Positions 16,714 through 25,133 of a stretch of DNA of 33,610 bases are shown here, piece after piece (positions within the stretch are counted from its first letter, which is position 1; each line of letters starts with the position of its first letter). The notes below the pieces were generated by a model. It did not search any database. It was not told the origin of the DNA and saw only the letters and a list, made by a program, of their open reading frames with translations. Source of the DNA: Nostoc sp. GT001 (GTDB lineage: Bacteria; Cyanobacteriota; Cyanobacteriia; Cyanobacteriales; Nostocaceae); assembly GCF_030382115.1 (NCBI RefSeq), contig NZ_JAUDRJ010000003.1, positions 1,692,821 through 1,726,430 of the forward strand, written 5' to 3'. Position numbers and translations under genes: made by a program.

Positions 16714-17607
16714 CTATCTTTCAACACGAAAGTCTAAAATATGCTGCGCGGTGATTTGTGGTTGTTCCAAGTGTGGAAGATGACCACAATCTTGAATCCA
16801 GGTGAGAGTACTGTTTGGGATTGCCTTTTGAAACTTTGTGGCATCCTCAGTACCCAAAATTTTATCGGAATCGCCCCACAAAATTAGCGTTTGTTGCACA
16901 ATTTGTGATAATGTCTCTAGTCTAAAAGCACTGTAACCACCACTTTTAGTGAAAGAAATCAGAGCTTGATTCCAACTCGGCATTTGTAAGTGTAATGCGC
17001 CACAACATAACGCATCGATAGAGGCAAGAGTTTGATTTTTATATCCAATGCGAGAAACGCGATCGCGCACCTTCATATTACTCAAAAACCGAGTTGCTAA
17101 ATAATCTAATGGTGGAAACATGAATTTGCTCAATGGCGAACCACCTGCTAACCCCGCACTATCAATTAACACTAGCTTTTCTACCACTTCCGGGTAAGCC
17201 AACGTAAAATCAATTGCCGTCGCACCCCCCATTGAAGCGCCCACTAAAATTACAGGTTGGTTAATTAGGCTTTTCCAGAAATAATAAAGATGGGTTTTAA
17301 TCGCAGTTGGGCTATAGGCAATTCCTGAAAGTCTATCTGTAAAACCAAAACCCAATAAATCCACTGCCCAAGTTTCATTATCTTCAGAAAGCAGTGGCAA
17401 AAGCCGCCGAAATTCTAATACAGAACTGTCAAAACCGTGAATTAATAAAATCGGAGTTCCACCACACCCTTGCTTGACATAGGTTGTGGTAACTGCTTGA
17501 TTAGTTAAAGGAGTAGTGATCGCAGTTGTTTGAATACTCCGAGCTAGTGCGATCGAAGTAGGTTCTGTGAGTTGCTCAACTGCCGTAGGAAGAAAATTCG
17601 GAAACAT
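16714..17607 (-). CDS. Alpha/beta-fold hydrolase
   Basis: 297 residues of the alpha/beta hydrolase fold. The oxyanion segment HGFD (57-60), nucleophile elbow GASMGG with Ser125, acid in WGDSDKI (Asp246 or Asp248) and catalytic His in DCGHLPHLEQP (His276) form a complete triad. The cap region (about 155-225) is alpha-helical, as in haloalkane dehalogenase/epoxide hydrolase-like esterases. No signal peptide is apparent. Substrate cannot be assigned. It lies alone on the minus strand, divergent from ccmK3. Confidence 0.87.
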   Translation of the reverse strand: MFPNFLPTAVEQLTEPTSIALARSIQTTAITTPLTNQAVTTTYVKQGCGGTPILLIHGFDSSVLEFRRLLPLLSEDNETWAVDLLGFGFTDRLSGIAYSPTAIKTHLYYFWKSLINQPVILVGASMGGATAIDFTLAYPEVVEKLVLIDSAGLAGGSPLSKFMFPPLDYLATRFLSNMKVRDRVSRIGYKNQTLASIDALCCGALHLQMPSWNQALISFTKSGGYSAFRLETLSQIVQQTLILWGDSDKILGTEDATKFQKAIPNSTLTWIQDCGHLPHLEQPQITAQHILDFRVER

Positions 17608-17755
17608 AAATTTCAGTTTATCGTACTAGCTTGCTTCCACCCATAACTGATTTTGTTAAACAATAAAGTTACACAACCTAAGAAGCTGAAGTATTATTTG
17701 TAATATATATATAAAACATAAGCCAGGGAATATCAAAATATTCTAACTCCCAACA

Positions 17756-17798
17756 GACGCGATTAATCGCTTACAGGACAGACACAATTAATCGCGTC
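17756..17798. repeat. Hairpin, gacgcgattaat family
   Basis: Arms gacgcgattaat and attaatcgcgtc (12 bp, perfect) flank a 19-nt loop that contains gcttacaggacagac. It lies in the 300-nt region between the hydrolase gene and ccmK3, otherwise without a visible gene. Confidence 0.7.
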
Positions 17799-17909
17799 TC
17801 TACTCTCCAAAAAAATATAGCATCAAAGAAAGTTTTCCAAAATGTCAAAATGGGGACTAAAGCCACGTACAATTAAAATCGCTTATCCCTTAATCCAGGA
17901 GCTAATGCC

Positions 17910-18221
17910 ATGCCAATGGCGGTTGGCGTAATTGAAACTTTAGGTTTTCCGAGTGTCTTAGCAGCAGCAGATGCAATGGTCAAAGCTGCCGCAGTCACAA
18001 TTGTGTATTATGGTCAAGCGGAAAGTGCCCGCTTGTTAGTCGCCGTCCGGGGACACGTTTCTGAAGTAAATAGAGCTGTTGAAGCCGGAATAGTAGCTGG
18101 AGAGGAAGTAAAAGTTGGTACAGTAATTACCTACTACATCGTTCCTAATCCCCCAGAAAATGTGGAAACCATATTACCAATCCATTTCACTGAGGAATCA
18201 GAACCTTTCCGTATGTTCTAA
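17910..18221 (+). CDS. ccmK3: Carboxysome shell protein CcmK3 (BMC-domain)
   Basis: 103 residues forming a single bacterial microcompartment (BMC) domain: [20 protein letters not shown] (5-24), AVRGHVSEVNRAVEAG (45-60) and the closing VIPN-like PNPPENVETILPIHF. BMC proteins make the flat hexagons of the carboxysome facets. The pore-loop region reads GQAESARL in place of the usual KIGSGR of CcmK1/K2, as expected for CcmK3, which is thought to act as mixed hexamers with CcmK4. A ribosome-binding site aggag lies upstream of the ATG. ccmK4 follows 81 nt downstream with its own aggag, so the two are probably one operon, the typical satellite ccmK3-ccmK4 locus away from the main ccm operon. Confidence 0.88.
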   Translation: MPMAVGVIETLGFPSVLAAADAMVKAAAVTIVYYGQAESARLLVAVRGHVSEVNRAVEAGIVAGEEVKVGTVITYYIVPNPPENVETILPIHFTEESEPFRMF

Positions 18222-18302
18222 GCAATTTTGCTATCAAAATCTGTAGCGAAGCTTCGTACAATTAACTTGTAGCCCCCAGTTTATTCATACAGGAGATTAA
18301 TA

Positions 18303-18650
18303 ATGTCATTACAGGCAGTTGGAGCACTTGAAACTAAAGGTTTTCCTGCGGTGCTAGCAGCAGCAGATGCTATGGTAAAAGCTGGTCGAGTTACCCTCGT
18401 TGGTTATATCAGAGTAGGTAGCGCTCGCTTTACAGTTAATATTCGTGGCGATGTTTCGGAAGTAAAAGCCGCTATGGCTGCCGGTGTTGAAGCCGCAGAA
18501 AATGTTTATGGCGGTACACTTGAATCCTGGGTGATTATTCCTCGTCCCCATGAAAACGTTGAAGCTGTTCTGCCAATTGCTTACACAGAACAAGTCCAAG
18601 GGTATCGAGAGTCTGTAGAAAATCCCATTGTTAGAGCGAACAATCGATAG
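18303..18650 (+). CDS. ccmK4: Carboxysome shell protein CcmK4 (BMC-domain)
   Basis: 115 residues, one BMC domain: [20 protein letters not shown] (5-24), the pore loop [15 protein letters not shown] (about 35-49) and [17 protein letters not shown], followed by a hydrophilic tail of about 20 residues. Length and tail match CcmK4. The pore loop is closer to the canonical GSGR than that of its CcmK3 neighbour but has Ala in place of the second Gly. An aggag site precedes the ATG. Differences between K3 and K4 pores are thought to tune metabolite passage through the shell. Confidence 0.9.
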   Translation: MSLQAVGALETKGFPAVLAAADAMVKAGRVTLVGYIRVGSARFTVNIRGDVSEVKAAMAAGVEAAENVYGGTLESWVIIPRPHENVEAVLPIAYTEQVQGYRESVENPIVRANNR

Positions 18651-18666
18651 ATTTAACCTCCTGCGG

Positions 18667-18690
18667 GGGAATTCAAAACAAAAAATTCCC
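18667..18690 (+). terminator. Weak hairpin after ccmK4
   Basis: Arms gggaatt and aattccc (7 bp) around a 10-nt A-rich loop, 16 nt past the ccmK4 stop. There is no U-tract to speak of, so its role as terminator is uncertain. Confidence 0.35.
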
Positions 18691-18915
18691 ATAGATGAAT
18701 TTACAGAGAAGTTTATTGTCAGGCTTCTGACTATTAAAACTTTAGAGAAATGCATTCTTCCTGTTTTTAGATTTTGCATAAGTTGAATTTTTAAGCAGAG
18801 GAAAAGTAACAGTCAGAGTCAATAGTCAAAACCAATATTGACTGTTGACTGTTTATTTTTAGCAATATAAAAGTTTTAAGAATAACTTACCAATATGAAA
18901 GGTGTAGTTGTGACT

Positions 18916-18970
18916 GAAGCTAGTGTGAACTACCCCAACTTACCGAGTACGTTTGAAGTTGGGGCTTCTG
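18916..18970 (-). other. Possible relic of an IS200/IS605-type element end
   Basis: On the minus strand the sequence reads gaagccccaactt, a 14-nt spacer, then aagttggggtagttcac: a hairpin with 9-bp arms (18933-18941 and 18956-18964) followed by tagttcac. This arrangement resembles the right-end hairpin of TnpB-bearing elements in cyanobacteria. No tnpB coding remains nearby, so the assignment is tentative. Confidence 0.3.
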
Positions 18971-19004
18971 TAATCAATGTCGTTGGTTTCGACAACTCTT
19001 AAAG

Positions 19005-19145
19005 ACCTACGCGTAGCTTGCTTACCCGCAGGGGTACGCTCAACCAAGTGATAGATCGAGAGTTGAGTGAAGCGATGCACTGAGTTCCGACTGCGCGGTA
19101 ATCGAGCGACTTGTGCCGAGCGAAGTCGAGGTAAGTCGAGATTCA
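19005..19145. repeat. Dispersed repeat modules upstream of hetZ
   Basis: Contains cctacgcgtagcttgcttac with gcaggggtacgc and, further on, gagcgacttgtgccgagcga with agtcgaggtaagtcg, related to the repeat at 5440-5516. No gene is supported in 18651-19639; small open frames here are repeat-derived. Confidence 0.6.
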
Positions 19146-19246
19146 ACTACCGTCGGTTGTTGTGTCGAAACTCGCCAACACAGGTATTTTCTTTGTCGGA
19201 AATCACCTACGATACTGAGACGAATTCCACACTATGGCGACAGTAC

Positions 19247-19260
19247 GTAAGGGTTTGTAC
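19247..19260. promoter_or_regulatory. Candidate NtcA site GTA-N8-TAC upstream of hetZ
   Basis: GTAAGGGTTTGTAC matches the NtcA consensus GTA-N8-TAC exactly. Two possible -10 elements follow: tatact at 19273 (12 nt downstream) and taacgt at 19286 (25 nt); neither has the ideal 22-23-nt spacing of class II NtcA promoters. The site is about 380 nt upstream of hetZ on the same strand. Such a short motif occurs by chance, so this is only suggestive. Confidence 0.35.
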
Positions 19261-19639
19261 AGGGATGAAACTTATACTGGTGGAATAACGTCCAAATTTG
19301 AGTTAAATTATATTCGTTCCTCGGCTCTGTTACATACAAAATGTCAGATCTACCCGATCCATTTTGTAAAAGGTGTATCCTCCCCACTTTAAGCAGATTT
19401 CTGTTCTCAACTAAAACACATAACTTTACAAAAAGTTTAAGTGGGCAGAATACTCCAAATGCTTGATATATATTGGTTTTGGGCTTTTTAAAGTAAAAGC
19501 AAAACATCAATATAGAAATTTCTGCATAATTCTAATGAATTCAGACGTAATAAAAGTAGAATCACTGAGCTATTTTCATGAAATTCATGAAATTCGTGAA
19601 ATCTGGGGCAGCTGCCAGTTAAACAATTAGGTGGGACGA

Positions 19640-20827
19640 ATGGGGGTTGTGATGCAAACTTCAAAATTGAGTTTCGAGGAATGCAATCTCACTATGACAA
19701 TGGATGTGGAAAAACTGGCTCTAGATTGGCAAAAGCGCCTGGCTGTCGAATGTCCAGACCAAAATGAAGCCGCAAGGCAAAGCATTATTCTCTGGCTGTT
19801 GGGATCTGACTCAAAACGGTTCGATCTGTATAATCCTAAAGAACTCGATATCGCCAAGCAAGCTATGGAGTATCGCTGGAGGATTTTACGTCAACGCTAC
19901 TTGGGGCTGGGGCGAGAACGTGCTTATCGCAACTTGATAACCCGATTGGGGAGTTTAGTAACATTACGGAATAAGATTCAGACTTGGGTTTCCCTCAGTC
20001 GCGATCGCCAGCGTAGTGTAATGGATGTATTACAAGAAGTACTCCAAGAATTACTCCAAAACGACAGCCAGATGCAACAGCAAATGGCTGATATTGCCAA
20101 ATATACAACCGATAGAAGATTGGGAGATGCTCTGCTATTTGCCAGTTTAGAAGAATATTGTTTGCGGCCAGTAAGGAATCAACCCCTATTAGCTTATCGA
20201 TTTGTGAATTATTTGCGTCGCACTCAGCGCGGTGGTTTAACCCAAGTGCCAGGGCGTGATTTGGTTCGACTAGTTTCAGAAGAAGTTCTCACAGATGACA
20301 GTGACAATCGAGTTAATTTAGTCGATAGTCAGGCGATCGCAGAATATCAAGAAGCACAACAACTAGAGGAACAACAAGGGCTGCGCCAGTCAGTACAAAA
20401 AGAATTTGAAGATTATTTACAAGAAAATCTGGGAACAGATGCAGTGGAATGGCTACGACTCTATCTGCAAGGTAAGTCCCAGGAAGACATCGCCCAGAAA
20501 CTGAATAAGCAGACTAAAGAGGTATATCGATTACGAGAAAAAATTAGTTATCATGCTGTGCGTGTTTTTGCCCTCAAAGGTAAACCAGAACTCGTGGAAA
20601 GTTGGCTCTCAATTTCTTTGCAAGAACATAACTTGGGGTTAACACAAAACCAATGGCAGCAACTTGATGAAAAATTGACTCCTCTGGGGCGGCAGATTTT
20701 AGCTTTGCGGAAAGCGGGTAATTCAATAGAAGCCATAGCCGAACAGTTAAAACTCAAAACCCATCAAGTGCTAGGCGAATGGACAAAAGTCTATCTGACA
20801 GCCCAAGCTTTAAGAACCCAGGAGTAG
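19640..20827 (+). CDS. hetZ: Heterocyst differentiation protein HetZ
   Basis: 395 residues from ATG 19640, chosen because aggtgg lies 5 nt upstream; an in-frame GTG at 19631 and ATGs at 19652 and further in are alternatives. I recognise the HetZ pattern: LDWQKRLAVECPDQNEAARQ near the N-terminus, YRWRILRQRYLGLGRERAYR (about 80-100), LLFASLEEYCLRPVRNQPLL and the helix-turn-helix-like C-terminal half (AEWLRLYLQGKSQEDIAQKL-type segment, about 275-300). HetZ is a DNA-binding regulator required early in heterocyst commitment, acting with HetR and HetP and upstream of PatS signalling. patU follows 358 nt downstream, the known hetZ-patU order. Confidence 0.85.
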   Translation: MGVVMQTSKLSFEECNLTMTMDVEKLALDWQKRLAVECPDQNEAARQSIILWLLGSDSKRFDLYNPKELDIAKQAMEYRWRILRQRYLGLGRERAYRNLITRLGSLVTLRNKIQTWVSLSRDRQRSVMDVLQEVLQELLQNDSQMQQQMADIAKYTTDRRLGDALLFASLEEYCLRPVRNQPLLAYRFVNYLRRTQRGGLTQVPGRDLVRLVSEEVLTDDSDNRVNLVDSQAIAEYQEAQQLEEQQGLRQSVQKEFEDYLQENLGTDAVEWLRLYLQGKSQEDIAQKLNKQTKEVYRLREKISYHAVRVFALKGKPELVESWLSISLQEHNLGLTQNQWQQLDEKLTPLGRQILALRKAGNSIEAIAEQLKLKTHQVLGEWTKVYLTAQALRTQE

Positions 20828-20854
20828 CTTGTAGTGGGAAATGAAGTAGGGGGA

Positions 20855-20968
20855 GTGGAGAGCAGCACTTCTCTACGTTCGCGCAGCGTGTCGCAGACAG
20901 ACGCTGCACGTAGCTTGGCCGTAGGCAAGTGGTACGGCTATGCTCTGTAACCGAGGAGCAGGGGAGAT
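20855..20968. repeat. Dispersed repeat modules between hetZ and patU
   Basis: gagcagcacttctctacgtt, then cgcgcagcgtgtcgcagac, then cgtagcttggccgtaggcaa. The first piece is the reverse complement of aagtgctgctccc in the repeats at 6700 and 6764, while the second is in the same sense as the 21-nt insert at 6679, so the modules are rearranged. The rest of 20828-21185 is A+T-rich and may hold the patU promoter; no clear motif was found. Confidence 0.65.
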
Positions 20969-21185
20969 AAATAAAACTCAGCACTCGCTCAACCCTAGCT
21001 ATCCACTAACAGCACTCTTTTGCCCAATCCTCAGTATTATCTCCAGTCTATAATCTAAAATTTATCTTCTACTTACATTTACTTAAGTATATATAATTGA
21101 AATTTTAACAATATAACAAAGTATCTTTATTAACTACCTATTGAATTAGAGGCAAAATATAAGTAAATACCAACGAATCAAATCT

Positions 21186-22439
21186 ATGTTGTCTTCAAAG
21201 GGCGAACTAAATGATACAGCAGCAAATGGACAGCAAATGCTAACTGCCACTCAAACTAAGTGGGAGGAAAAAGGCGATCGCGAACAAATATTCCACTTAA
21301 TCGATCATCTTTTGTCCTTTGAAGCTTGCCTCTACCACCAAATTTTGCCCTTTGGATTAGAAGACAAAAACCTCTTGTTAGGCATGGTTCATCCACAAGA
21401 GAGCGAAGCCCTAGATTACGTTGGTCGCATTTTGTCTTCTATCAATTGCACAATGGTGATTGAGGCGATCGCAGCTGATGCCCACCGCAGAATATTATCA
21501 GCCTACCTCAACCATAAGAATACATCTCAGCTAGATGCCCAACAAGTGCATCAGCCAACAGTGGACTTTCCCGCAACAAATAGCCCAGCTACGATTGCTG
21601 ACATACCTAGTCCTTTCTTAGATGCCGACTCGGAATCAAATCAACAACCAGTATTGATGGTGTTTCAGACACAAAAGCGTCAAAATTCTGGGCAGCGGGT
21701 AGACTTGCCTCCTATCCCAGAAGTAGATCAATCATCTCAGATCCCTATTTCCACAACTCAACCGGGAGAGGATTCTGAAGCCACATCATCAAACAATTTA
21801 CCTGTTTTTCCCACACAAGCTTCCGAACTACTGAGTCCGATTGAGTTGCTAACAACACTACCACCAAAAAAATTACTAGAAGAATTACTAGGGCGAATCT
21901 TGGCTGGGGGAATTGGTCGGCTGTACTTAGAAAGACAAGCTTACGAAGGCAGAATACTGTGGAGTGACAATGGAGTTTTGCAATCTGTATTAGACAAACT
22001 GCCGCTCTCAGTTTTTCAAGGAGTATTGAATGAATTAAAGCGGTTTGCTTCCCTGCCTGTAACCACGATTGCAGAACCAAAACAAGTAGAAAAGGAATAC
22101 GTATATCAAAAAAATCGCTTATTATTACGCTTGCGAGTCATGCCGGGAATCTACGGCGAAGAGGCAACACTCCAAGTATTGCGGGGAGCAGCATTAAAAT
22201 TCTATCAACAACAACAATTGACGCGTATAAGCCGCGATGCTTTAGGAATTTCTCAGCAACTAAGCATTAAGTTACATGAACTACAAGAACGACTTTTACT
22301 GAATCCTAGCCTTGATTCTCAGCAATTAGAGGCTTTAGTTACCCTGAATCAATTAGTGAAAAATTTAGACCAACAGATCAAAATACTGGCACTAGATAGC
22401 AATTTACCAACAAAGAGTAAATCATCGATTAGTAAGTGA
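21186..22439 (+). CDS. patU: Heterocyst pattern protein PatU (degenerate type II secretion ATPase fold)
   Basis: 417 residues in one frame. The N-terminal part (about 30-105: FHLIDHLLSFEACLYHQILP, LGMVHPQESEALDYVGRIL) resembles the MshEN/T2SSE N-domain. A disordered Ser/Thr/Pro linker (about 115-215) follows, then a domain like the N-terminal half of PilB/GspE ATPases (RILAGGIGRLYLERQAYEGR, WSDNGVLQSVL, VMPGIYGEEATLQVL; about 230-345). The Walker A box and ATPase core are absent, and the protein ends in a helical segment. This fits PatU, which with HetZ shapes heterocyst spacing. In Anabaena PCC 7120 the gene is split into patU5 and patU3; here it is intact. Confidence 0.8.
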   Translation: MLSSKGELNDTAANGQQMLTATQTKWEEKGDREQIFHLIDHLLSFEACLYHQILPFGLEDKNLLLGMVHPQESEALDYVGRILSSINCTMVIEAIAADAHRRILSAYLNHKNTSQLDAQQVHQPTVDFPATNSPATIADIPSPFLDADSESNQQPVLMVFQTQKRQNSGQRVDLPPIPEVDQSSQIPISTTQPGEDSEATSSNNLPVFPTQASELLSPIELLTTLPPKKLLEELLGRILAGGIGRLYLERQAYEGRILWSDNGVLQSVLDKLPLSVFQGVLNELKRFASLPVTTIAEPKQVEKEYVYQKNRLLLRLRVMPGIYGEEATLQVLRGAALKFYQQQQLTRISRDALGISQQLSIKLHELQERLLLNPSLDSQQLEALVTLNQLVKNLDQQIKILALDSNLPTKSKSSISK

Positions 22440-22628
22440 AAACGCTGATTTCGTTAGCATACATAATTGTTATGTTGTAATGGAATCCTAGACTGATAAA
22501 GCTTAGAGATTCATCTCCAAATAAATACAAATTTTGCGATCGTATTCTGAGTAAGATTACGGTTTAAACAAACTTAATAGTAGCAAAGTTAGTTTCCCCC
22601 TCTTAAATCCTATTGTTGCAAATATTTC

Positions 22629-23312
22629 ATGTTAACTGAGGTTTTTAGTGAACTTTTCCCCTTAATGAGTACAGCCAATCCACAGACATTGGAATGGCTA
22701 CTCAACGTTGCAATTGAACATGAATACCCATCTGGGCGAGCCGTTGTGATGGAAGATGCCTGGGGTAACGCCGTTTACTTCGTGGTTTCTGGTTGGGTCA
22801 AAGTCCGACGTACCGTCGGGGACGATTCAGTAGCTCTGGCAATTTTTGGGCGTGGCGATTTTTTTGGAGAAATGGCAATTTTGGATGAATCTCCACGCTC
22901 AACTGATGTCATTGCCCTTTCACCCGTGAAGTTGCTGAGTATTTCCAGAGAGCGGTTTATTCAAATATTGTTTAAAGACCCACAGTTACATCACAGAATG
23001 TTGCAACTGATGGTGCGGCGATTGCGACAAATTAACGTGCGCTTGCAAATGCGGTCTTCACCACCAGCAGTTAAACTCGCTCATACTCTAGTGACTTTAG
23101 GTGAAAGCTATGGTCAGGAATCAGACTTAGGAAGAGAAATTTTTAACATTCCCTTTAAAGATTTAGCAGAGGTGACAGAAATCGGCGTTGAAGAAACCGC
23201 CAAAATCATGGAAAAGCTGCATGAAAAAGGGTGGATAAAAATTGATAGCGCCAACAACATCACTTATCTTGTGAACTTCAAACAGTTGATGAACTTGGCT
23301 GGCAAAGTGTAA
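22629..23312 (+). CDS. Crp/Fnr-family transcriptional regulator
   Basis: 227 residues: an N-terminal cyclic-nucleotide-binding fold (about 1-120) and a C-terminal winged helix (about 145-220). The phosphate-binding cassette GDFFGEMAILDESPRSTDV retains Gly80, Glu81, Arg90 and Ser91, the residues that hold cAMP in Crp, so nucleotide binding is plausible. The recognition helix would lie in FKDLAEVTEIGVEETAKIME. There are no Cys clusters of the Fnr type. It is encoded about 190 nt downstream of patU on the same strand and may or may not be co-transcribed; whether it takes part in heterocyst control is unknown. Confidence 0.85.
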   Translation: MLTEVFSELFPLMSTANPQTLEWLLNVAIEHEYPSGRAVVMEDAWGNAVYFVVSGWVKVRRTVGDDSVALAIFGRGDFFGEMAILDESPRSTDVIALSPVKLLSISRERFIQILFKDPQLHHRMLQLMVRRLRQINVRLQMRSSPPAVKLAHTLVTLGESYGQESDLGREIFNIPFKDLAEVTEIGVEETAKIMEKLHEKGWIKIDSANNITYLVNFKQLMNLAGKV

Positions 23313-23353
23313 TTGTTTTATTTATTCAGCGATACAAATTTTGGTATTAAGTT

Positions 23354-23384
23354 AAGTCAACCGATAAGATGCTTCGGTTGACTT
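23354..23384 (+). terminator. Hairpin after the Crp-family gene
   Basis: Perfect 11-bp arms aagtcaaccga / tcggttgactt with a 9-nt loop, 41 nt past the stop. The following gcttatta is a poor U-tract, so a terminator role is probable but not certain. Confidence 0.5.
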
Positions 23385-23539
23385 GCTTATTAGAGGTGTA
23401 GGTACTTCACGAAATTAGTCCAATGGATGACAAATTCCCTTACCTACCTTACGACTGGAGTTTAGACTAAGCCATGCAAAATGACCCAGCAGGGCTGAGT
23501 TAATCAGAGACTTAGTGAAATTATCAATAATCTTGAGTA

Positions 23540-24848
23540 TTAAACTGCAATTGATGGTTCTTTGCGTGGTCGTGTTACAGTTTTTTTAACAATCGGACAT
23601 CGGTTTTTACGGTGACGCTTTTTTCCTGGTTGCCAACCAGGGGACTTTCCACGAGGTTTGGGTGCAGAGGTGGGAGTACCAATGGCCGCGAAAACTCCAC
23701 CCATAGCTTGAGCAACTCTTCCAGGGGTCAAATTACCCTGAGACTTCTGCCAAGGTAAAGGATTGTCAGTTACAATATCACGGGCTAACCACAATTCCCA
23801 AGTCATCAGAGGCATGAGGTCACTCCATCTTTCACAATGCTATTGGAGTACTGAACTGTGGCACTGTCCAATGTAGACGTTGCTTTAAAAAGCGATACCA
23901 ATGGTCAATGGTAAAGCGACGCAAGTAGAGACACCAAACTTCCTCTAATGGTGGGATTTCTTCTCCTACCCAAGCTAACCACAAAGGTTTGGATACTCGT
24001 TCATTGCCTTGTGCGTCGAGACGTTCAACCCGCAGGAGTAACATTGGGCGTGTAGCAGCCTGACGGAAGTGTAAATCTTTCCACAAGCTAACACGCACAC
24101 GCCCTAATTTTGGGTCATTCATTTCCAACACAGATGTGGCTTCACTCCATGTTATTGGTTCATTGAGCTTAAATTTATCACCATGCTTCTTGGGACGGCC
24201 AATCCCTGGATAAGCTCCTGGTTCACCCCATAAACACAAATTTGAGCGCAACCGAACGAGAATATCTGCGGGAATACTGGCAGTTTTTAAGACAAAAGGG
24301 GCGCATCCATATTCACTATCCCAAACTGAAATCGGTCTAACAGGTAAATATTTACACACCTGTTTAAGTTGCCAAACCGCTTTCCCTATTGGACTTTCCC
24401 CACTTGTGATCCGCTCATGTCTCAAAGGTAATGCCCAACTGCCTGATTTTTCAGGTATCCAGGCAATTGTGCTATATCCTTGACCAATGGTAATCGGTTT
24501 ATTTCCAGCTATGGATGTGCCACTATGTTCATAAGTTCTCTCTTGTAACGTTACTGCATCTGGGCGTGACCAGTTTGTATGGTCTCCTGCTAACAATGGT
24601 CGTCCCTCTGCTGGGATCTGTTTGATGTATAGCTGCATCAATTTTTGTCTTTGTGGTCTGCTATCTTGTAAGGCTTCATAGATGCTTGGCCACTTGCGTC
24701 TAAATACTGGTGATAAGGATAAATCTGCTAAGGAATAAACATTGCGAGTCAGCAATATGGCATCTGTTAATTCAAACGTCGCATCTTTAGCTCTACCTAA
24801 ATATTTGTAAGCTACTTGACGAAACTCTTCAAGTCTGGCATTTTTCAT
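23540..24848 (-). pseudogene. IS4/IS701-like transposase, split by a frameshift
   Basis: The N-terminal frame (23832-24848, 338 residues) and the C-terminal frame (23540-23815, 91 residues) are one protein. Deleting one base near 23842 turns STPIAL-stop into STPKHCERWSDLMPLMTWEL, joining both frames. Catalytic-type residues are Asp in LLAGDHTNW (about 108), Asp in SVWDSEYG (about 184) and the YLRRFTIDHWYRFLK segment (about 310-324), which fits the Y-(2)-R-(3)-E-(6)-K motif of IS4-related enzymes with Asp where Glu is expected. The C-terminus is basic (KPRGKSPGWQPGKKRHRK). No slippery heptamer is evident at the junction, so the frameshift looks like decay rather than programmed. I could not define the terminal inverted repeats. 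Confidence 0.85.
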
Positions 24849-24890
24849 GTTGGCAGGTGAGTAATGGTAGTTCTTTTCTCACTTTCTGCC

Positions 24891-24927
24891 AAAAGGGGGG
24901 CTGTATTCAATTAGACACCCCTTTTTT
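24891..24927. terminator. Terminator-like hairpin upstream of the transposase
   Basis: aaaagggg (24891-24898) pairs with cccctttt (24918-24925), extended by tgt/aca after a small bulge, and ends in six T's on the plus strand. There is no plus-strand gene just upstream, so it may shield the element from outside transcription or form part of its end. Confidence 0.4.
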
Positions 24928-24942
24928 CTTGCTCATTATCTG

Positions 24943-25022
24943 ATAATGATAATCGAATAAGGGGGTGGGAGAGAAACGAGCGATGCTCGTTTCTCTCCCA
25001 CCATTTTCATGATTATCATTAT
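24943..25022. repeat. Nested 80-nt palindrome
   Basis: Inner arms ggtgggagagaaacgagc (24964-24981) and its exact complement (24985-25002) are separated by only 3 nt. Outer arms ataatgataatc (24943-24954) and gattatcattat (25011-25022) are also exact complements, with 9- and 8-nt unpaired stretches between inner and outer stems. No gene overlaps it. It may be a small non-autonomous element, a terminator for both strands or a structured RNA. Confidence 0.85.
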
Positions 25023-25133
25023 TGTATTATTTTCTCGGCAAGCATACTACACAAAAATTGTTCAAGGTCGCGGATGCTTTGAGGCTGACAAGATAATATT
25101 TTTAACCTCTAATTCCTTTTGATTTGCGTTCTC

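Noticed and set aside
18354..18779. 141-codon minus-strand open frame over ccmK4
   Set aside because: It is antisense to a clear BMC-domain gene and shows no family pattern of its own.
19067..19510. Small open frames on both strands upstream of hetZ
   Set aside because: They lie in dispersed repeat or A+T-rich DNA and have no recognisable domain or ribosome-binding site.
18651..19630. HetR-type binding palindrome upstream of hetZ
   Set aside because: I looked for a paired gggg/cccc motif of the hetP/hetZ kind. The only strong candidate (18933-18964) has a 14-nt spacer and resembles an IS end instead.
23820..23850. Programmed frameshift in the IS4/IS701-like transposase
   Set aside because: No slippery heptamer or A-run lies at the junction, and a single inserted base explains the break.
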